NCBI RefSeq assembly: GCF_014633365.1
Contig: NC_068349.1
Span: forward strand, 33,618,753-33,682,752
Reading direction: 5' to 3'
Length of the DNA stretch: 64,000 nt
Source: Diospyros lotus
Lineage: Eukaryota; Streptophyta; Magnoliopsida; Ericales; Ebenaceae
The notes beneath the pieces are model-generated. The model did not search any database, had not been told where the DNA came from, and saw only the letters and a list, made by a program, of their open reading frames with translations. Made by a program: the position numbers and the translations under genes. Of the stretch, positions 58,940-64,000 are shown piece after piece. The first letter of the stretch is position 1. Each line of letters starts with the position of its first letter.

Positions 58940-60873
58940 TTCGGCCGAAGTTCAAGAAATCTAATCAAGAGCACATTCCCTTCGAATTTGGTGACGATCA
59001 ACTCTTAAACATCGTCAAAATATTTTAGTTGAAGTGCACTAATTACACCTTATCTTTTATCTTAACACCTAATAGATATATTTTATTTTTAAATTTAAAT
59101 AATTGTCCTTGATGGGTTAATATATATATAATTATATTATTATATCTTCAATGGCTTATCAAACCTATTTGGTGACAGATTAATTATTATATTTTAATGG
59201 ATTAAATAAATATTATATGTTAAATCAATTATTATTAAATATTAAAAAAATTAACAATACAACTAAAATTAAAAAAAAAATTCTCACTCCTTTTCCATCT
59301 CATATAATCAAGAAAGATGTGGTACTGATAAATAAATTTATAGATTAATGTAATATACATAAATTTATAATATTTTTATCTAAAATTAATAATAATTAAA
59401 TCTATACGCTACGTGAATTGTTATTAATTTTGAATAAAATTATTTTAAATTTATAGATATCAGCATTTGTAAAAATTATTTATCAATATAGTGTTTATTA
59501 ATCAATATGTAGATTAGGAGAAATGAGATTTAAAAAGTATTATAGATAAAAATTAAATTTATCTGACAACCCACTTAATAAAAGTTACGTAATTTTGTAT
59601 CTAAAATTTTATAGATAAATTTATTTTAAAAAAAATAAAATTATATAAAATTTTATAAATAAAAAAAATGACTTATATGTTTCCATTTCATAAAATATGA
59701 TTCTTAATACATTTTAAAAAAATTAACAAATATTATAATAAAAATTTTAAAATATATTTTAATATTAATTACTCTATATCTAAATTTAAAAAATATTTTA
59801 ATTTTATTTTAATACAATTTTATTTTAGTTTGCTAACACATTAACAGGCTGCTCAAACTTGTGTACAAGTGGGAGATTTCCATGCAACTAGCTGGCCATA
59901 GGCTATTAATTAATTAGGTACGCTGTGAGCTACCCAACCAACCACCACCAATTGATTCCATAAAGTTCAACAACGAGCTGTAACGTCTTGTCCATGAATA
60001 AAGCACAGCTACCTGGCCTAGCCATTATGATCATTTGCAGGCCTGCAGCTACTAAATATCTGATAATCCTAAGTACGATTTTCAAGAACAATGGTTATGG
60101 TATTAATTAATTATTAAAATACAACAAATTCATATTATTTAATTAATGAGTGTTTGTTAATCAAGATTTATATCGAAAAAATAAAATATAAAAAATATTT
60201 TAAATAAATGTTATTTTATTTGTTAAATAAAATATGTATATTAATTCCCATGCCGTACAGAAGGTAGGAAAACTCAAATTTCAAATATGTTACTCCAAAT
60301 TAAATTCATAATCTGACCCAAATCAAAATTTTTGAATTAACCAATACCCAGCCCATACGTTCCATCCTTTGTGTTCATTACATTATCTTTCTTTAATTTT
60401 CAAGCTAAGTGCTCCCCTCCACCACTGTTGGCAGTTCCCATTGCCCTTTCCCAGATTTGCCGCCCCAATTCTGGCTTAAATGGAGAGACTGAGACACATA
60501 GACGATGCGTCCCGCAACAGACACTTTCTATTCAATGAACCATCTCTAGACAGCTGACAGTTGAGGCTCTTAAATAATTTATAAAGAAAAATGCTACTCT
60601 TATACTATTATATACACTATATAATAGTATAAAAATATCTAAAATAGTCTGTGCCTTTAGTGCTCTTTTACACCATTATATAACTTAAGGGTACATAATG
60701 ATGTTAGAGTAACCTGACTCATTTGCAATGTCAGGCAATTTCGTCTTGTCAATCTCGTGACGTGGCTGTGGTCGTTCCCAATAAAGCCCCCACTGCCATC
60801 TTGACACGCCTCTATTTCCCCCCATTTAAACCCCATTAATTATATAGCGAGAGAGGTGGCATACTAAGAGCCC
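58940..60873. other. Distal upstream region of CER1-B
   Basis: Colinear with 23640-24740 and 27385-27810 of unit A, minus the A-only insertions. AT-rich with members of the MITE family at 59490-59830 and 60150-60240. Bases 59870-60070 (with GGCCATAGGC and ACCTGGCCTAGCC) have no clear A match. No gene. Confidence 0.55.
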
Positions 60874-61301
60874 TTTTTGGTGTTGGAAGGGTGGGTGCGT
60901 GTCACTAGTAGTTGTCGGCGAGTGTAAACATTAATTAATTAAGGCTTAATACTTTTTTTTTTTTCATTTATACATTTAAAATTTTATTTTTTTATTATAT
61001 TTATTTAAAATATAGTTTTAAATTTTTTTATTTTAATTATATTATTAAATTATGCTTAATTTATTATGCCCCATAAATTGATTCTAAATTATATAATTTA
61101 AGGGTATAATTAAAATAAAAAATATTTAAATAAGAAAACGTCAAAGTAGAGGGCCATCAATTAAGGTGAAACTTTTTCTGTCTTTTTTATATATATATAT
61201 ATATGTGTGTGTATATGTATGGAGTCGAGAAATAGGAAGAGGACAGGTGGGTTCGTAGAAAGAATTACTCGAGAAGAGCTCAAGCTTAGGACTGAGAATT
61301 A
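60874..61301 (+). promoter_or_regulatory. CER1-B proximal promoter and 5' leader
   Basis: Same conserved blocks as CER1-A (GTGTCACTAGTAGTT, GGCGAGTGTAAACATTAATT, GGAGTCGAGAAATAGGAAG). A TATA-like (TA)n tract at 61188-61203 lies about 100-115 bp before the ATG. No hAT insertion is present, so distal and proximal parts stay adjacent. Confidence 0.55.
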
Positions 61302-64000
61302 ATGGCTTCTCAACCAGGCATCCTCACAGAGTGGCCATGGCAGCGCCTTGGAAGCTACAAGGTACGTATTCCGCCTCCTCTTCTCTTCATCATATTCAAC
61401 ATCTTCATACACACACACACACACACGTACATTATTTCTTCAAAACTATATTATATTACATATTATATTCCTTTCATGGACAGTGGTGGTGATTCTTGTG
61501 TCATTTTGTCGGGGCAATGCGTGGTTCTCTTTTTGGGTTTCTTTGTCTTCCTCTTCTTCTTTTTTAAGTTGAATGAAAATATGGAGTCGATATTAAATAT
61601 TAGTTTATCAATCTTTGGCCCAAGAGTTCTTGCTGCCAAACCCTTGAAATGGTGGTTGAAACATCAACTTCATTGATTTCCCGGCGCTTTTTTGTGTCAC
61701 TAAAAGCTGATCTTTTTGGGGTTCCACCCCAAACACACTTAATTAATTGTAATTAAGGTGCGATTATGTAATGAACTAATCAATGAATTTGTTGGTGGTT
61801 GCGTGGGTTGGCGGGGAATAGCACCTGGTTATGGTTCCCTTTGCAGTGCACAGCGTATACAGTATAGTGGCAAAGGAAGAAGAAGAGAGGGACTATACCA
61901 GAATTCTGATACTGCCATTTCTATTAACAAGAATGCTTCACGACCAGCTATGGATCTCTCTCTCTCGCTACCGGACGGCCAGGGGAGCCAACAGGATTGT
62001 CGATAAGAGCATCGAGTTTGATCAAGTTGATCGAGAAAGCAACTGGTAATTCCTTCCTTCCTTCCTTCCTTCATTCATTCCATTGCTCTCCCCTCCTTTC
62101 TTTTTAATCCCTTTCTTGTGAATTTTATGATTTTATTCTAATTAAAAAAAAATGGTGTCACAGTGTAAAATTTTTATTAATAACAACTTGGTAATTTGAC
62201 ATTATGGGTCACCTACAAATATGGGGCATTAAAAGCAGTTGCGAGAGAGTCGTGACCCCCTAAGAAGTAAAGGGGAGGCAGGAAAATGTGCTTGGGACCT
62301 CTATGTTCAGTGTTCCTGTTATACATATATATTTTGTAATTGTACATATATATAGTTTATTTTGGTAAGCTTTTTATATAATTTATTTTTATTTGCATGG
62401 AGTGTACTGTACCTGCATAAGTTGACCAAAGGGGACAACAGATAACTATGACATTAATTGCGAATTTGTGTGACTAATGATTACAAATTAATTGCAAAAC
62501 AGTAAATCATGATGTGGCAAAATGAAATAGAAATGCTTTCCTCTTTGGACCATGCAATAAGTGACCCATCTTTTCAACATCCAGATAATGATTAAAAGTT
62601 TTAAATTAGGATGCATTTATGATTATTAAGTAATTAGGATATCTGATCGTTTAAGGAAAGTAAAATAAATATACATTATTTAAAAATAAAATAATATTAA
62701 AAATTATGACGGATGACAAATGTCATTTTTATTGAAAAATGTGATATATGTAGAGAAAATAATGACATATAATTTTTTTAGCCTCCTCTAACGAGGAGAC
62801 ACCATATAATTGATAATACCATCATCAGTCATAACTCCTAATATTATTCTTAAAAATAAGATATATTTATTATAGTATAAGCATTGTCCCTTTAAAATTA
62901 TGAGTAACATTGTCCTTACCTATATATGTTAATTTTTTTTTTCTATTTTAAGCTTTAAATATATATATATATATGTTAGTTTTTGTTTTATATAAATAGA
63001 TTGAGAATCTTTATATTTTAGAAATTAGACTATAACACTATTGTTCAAACAGTAGTGTAGTAGGGTACATTTTTATCAAATTTATGTTAGAAAGGGTACC
63101 ACTAAGATTTTATAGAATCACTTGGATTTCTTAACTTTCGTCAACTAGACGAGAGATTAATAGGGTAAATTGCATAAATGATTTCTAAATTTTGTACTAA
63201 GATATAAAAATGTCATTGGACTTCAATTTATATATAGCTAAAAGGTCATTGAATTTCAATTTATTATACAATTGCATAATTATCGTCAATTGTTATAAAA
63301 AAAAAACTAATGAAATGCTGACATTTTTGTATTTTAATACAAAATTCAATGATTTTTTTGTACTTTAGTATAAAATTTAATGACCATTTATGTTGTTTAG
63401 CCGTCCATGTTATTGGCCACGTCAACAACATTCCGTTAACCTCTTTTATAATGACAATTGACATAGTTATGGAATTATATAGTAAATTGAACTTCAATGA
63501 TATTTTAACTATAAATTAAAGTTTAGTAACCAATTTATGCAATTTAGAGAGATTAGTATGATGATTAAGAATTTTCTCACCAAGTTTTCTTTCATTCTCC
63601 TACAGGGATGATCAAGTCATGCTAAGTGGGATAATACTTTACATAGGTGCCTCGACAATAGAGAAGGCGAAAAACCTTCCATGGTGGCGGATGGATGGCT
63701 TTATAATAACAATCTTGCTTCACGTCAGTGTGGTGGAGTTCATCTACTACTGGCTACATAGGGCGCTGCACCACCACTTCCTCTACTCTCGCTACCACTC
63801 GCACCACCACTCCTCCATTGTCACTGAGCCCATCACGTCGGTGATCCATCCATTTGCCGAGCACCTTGCTTACTTTTTTCTGTTCGCAATTCCACTGCTG
63901 ACAACGGTGCTAACAAAGACAGCGTCGGTGACTTCCTTTGTGTTCTATGTTACATTTATCGACTTCATGAACAATCTAGGGCATTGCAACTTCGAGCTCA
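61302..64000 (+). CDS. CER1: CER1-like gene, second copy, truncated by the window end
   Basis: Paralogue of CER1-A with the same exon plan: exon 1 61302-61361, exon 2 61822-62045, exon 3 from 63606 past the right edge. All visible frames are open and splice sites intact (GTACGT, GTAATT, ATAG, ACAG). The protein matches CER1-A with few changes: H21 for Y, K for R in VAKEEEERD, R for K in RTARGANR, and LPWWRMDGF where A has LPLWRMDGL. The first two histidine boxes, HX3H and HX2HH, are present in exon 3. Intron 2 is about 0.5 kb shorter than in A but carries the same Mutator-like MITE. The rest of the gene, including the third histidine box and the WAX2 region, is outside the window, so integrity is unknown. 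Expected role: alkane formation for cuticular wax at the ER. Confidence 0.93.
63163..63549. mobile_element. Mutator-like MITE in CER1-B intron 2
   Basis: Positional counterpart of 32161-32546. Left terminus GGGTAAATTGCATAAATG, with AGATTAATA before it and AGATTAGTA after the right end. The right terminus has one change (TTTAGAG). Confidence 0.75.

Larger units (their letters stand above)
41993..64000 (+). repeat. Segmental duplicon, unit B (continues past window)
   Basis: Second head-to-tail copy of the duplicon, including the TOL/CACTA repeat and the start of a second CER1-like gene. The phrase GGGCAGGTTGTTCCACAG occurs twice at the entry (about 41967 and 42025), a small direct duplication at the junction. 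Unit B lacks the solo LTR, the near-palindrome and the hAT element of unit A, and has its own MITEs and local duplications. Confidence 0.85.

Overview
The window is nuclear DNA of a flowering plant, almost certainly a eudicot. It is AT-rich, intron-bearing and full of transposon debris. It carries an intact wax-alkane gene of the CER1 type and a TIR-domain resistance-gene fragment, a class typical of eudicots. No bacterial features, rRNA, tRNA or CRISPR arrays were seen.

Layout. Two long direct duplicons lie head to tail. Unit A runs from about 1135 to about 41990. Unit B starts at about 41995 and runs off the right edge. Each begins with a ~2 kb repeat holding one exon of a TOM1-like (TOL) VHS-domain gene joined to a CACTA transposon end, and each carries a CER1-like gene: CER1-A at 29778-35298 (nine exons, 626 codons, apparently intact) and CER1-B from 61302 (exons 1, 2 and part of 3, cut by the window edge). 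Comparing A with B lets many insertions be called from their empty sites.

Unit A: the 1974-bp repeat occurs twice in perfect tandem (1261-5208), then as a diverged third copy broken by a nested Copia/Gypsy insertion (6541-10310). A 2.6 kb Gypsy-type solo LTR (12702-15313) is missing from B. Non-coding sequence with SINEs, tandem duplications, MITEs, a ~1 kb near-palindrome (26287-27283) and a dead hAT transposon (27811-29310) follows. The hAT sits in the upstream region of CER1-A. After CER1-A come TE remnants, an orphan chloroplast-transit-peptide exon (39669-39836) and an orphan TIR fragment (40951-41169) close to the A/B junction.

Unit B: a single copy of the TOL/CACTA repeat, then the A-like backbone with local internal duplications (47.2-52.9 kb), several well-delimited MITEs (47925-48079, 49810-50269, 51427-52147, 58065-58493), a B-only stretch (53.3-55.9 kb), and CER1-B with a more compact upstream region.

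The one clear biological function is very-long-chain alkane formation for cuticular wax by CER1 at the ER. The rest is a record of duplication, exon capture and TE turnover around that locus. All identifications rest on reading the sequence and recalled family knowledge; no database search was possible.
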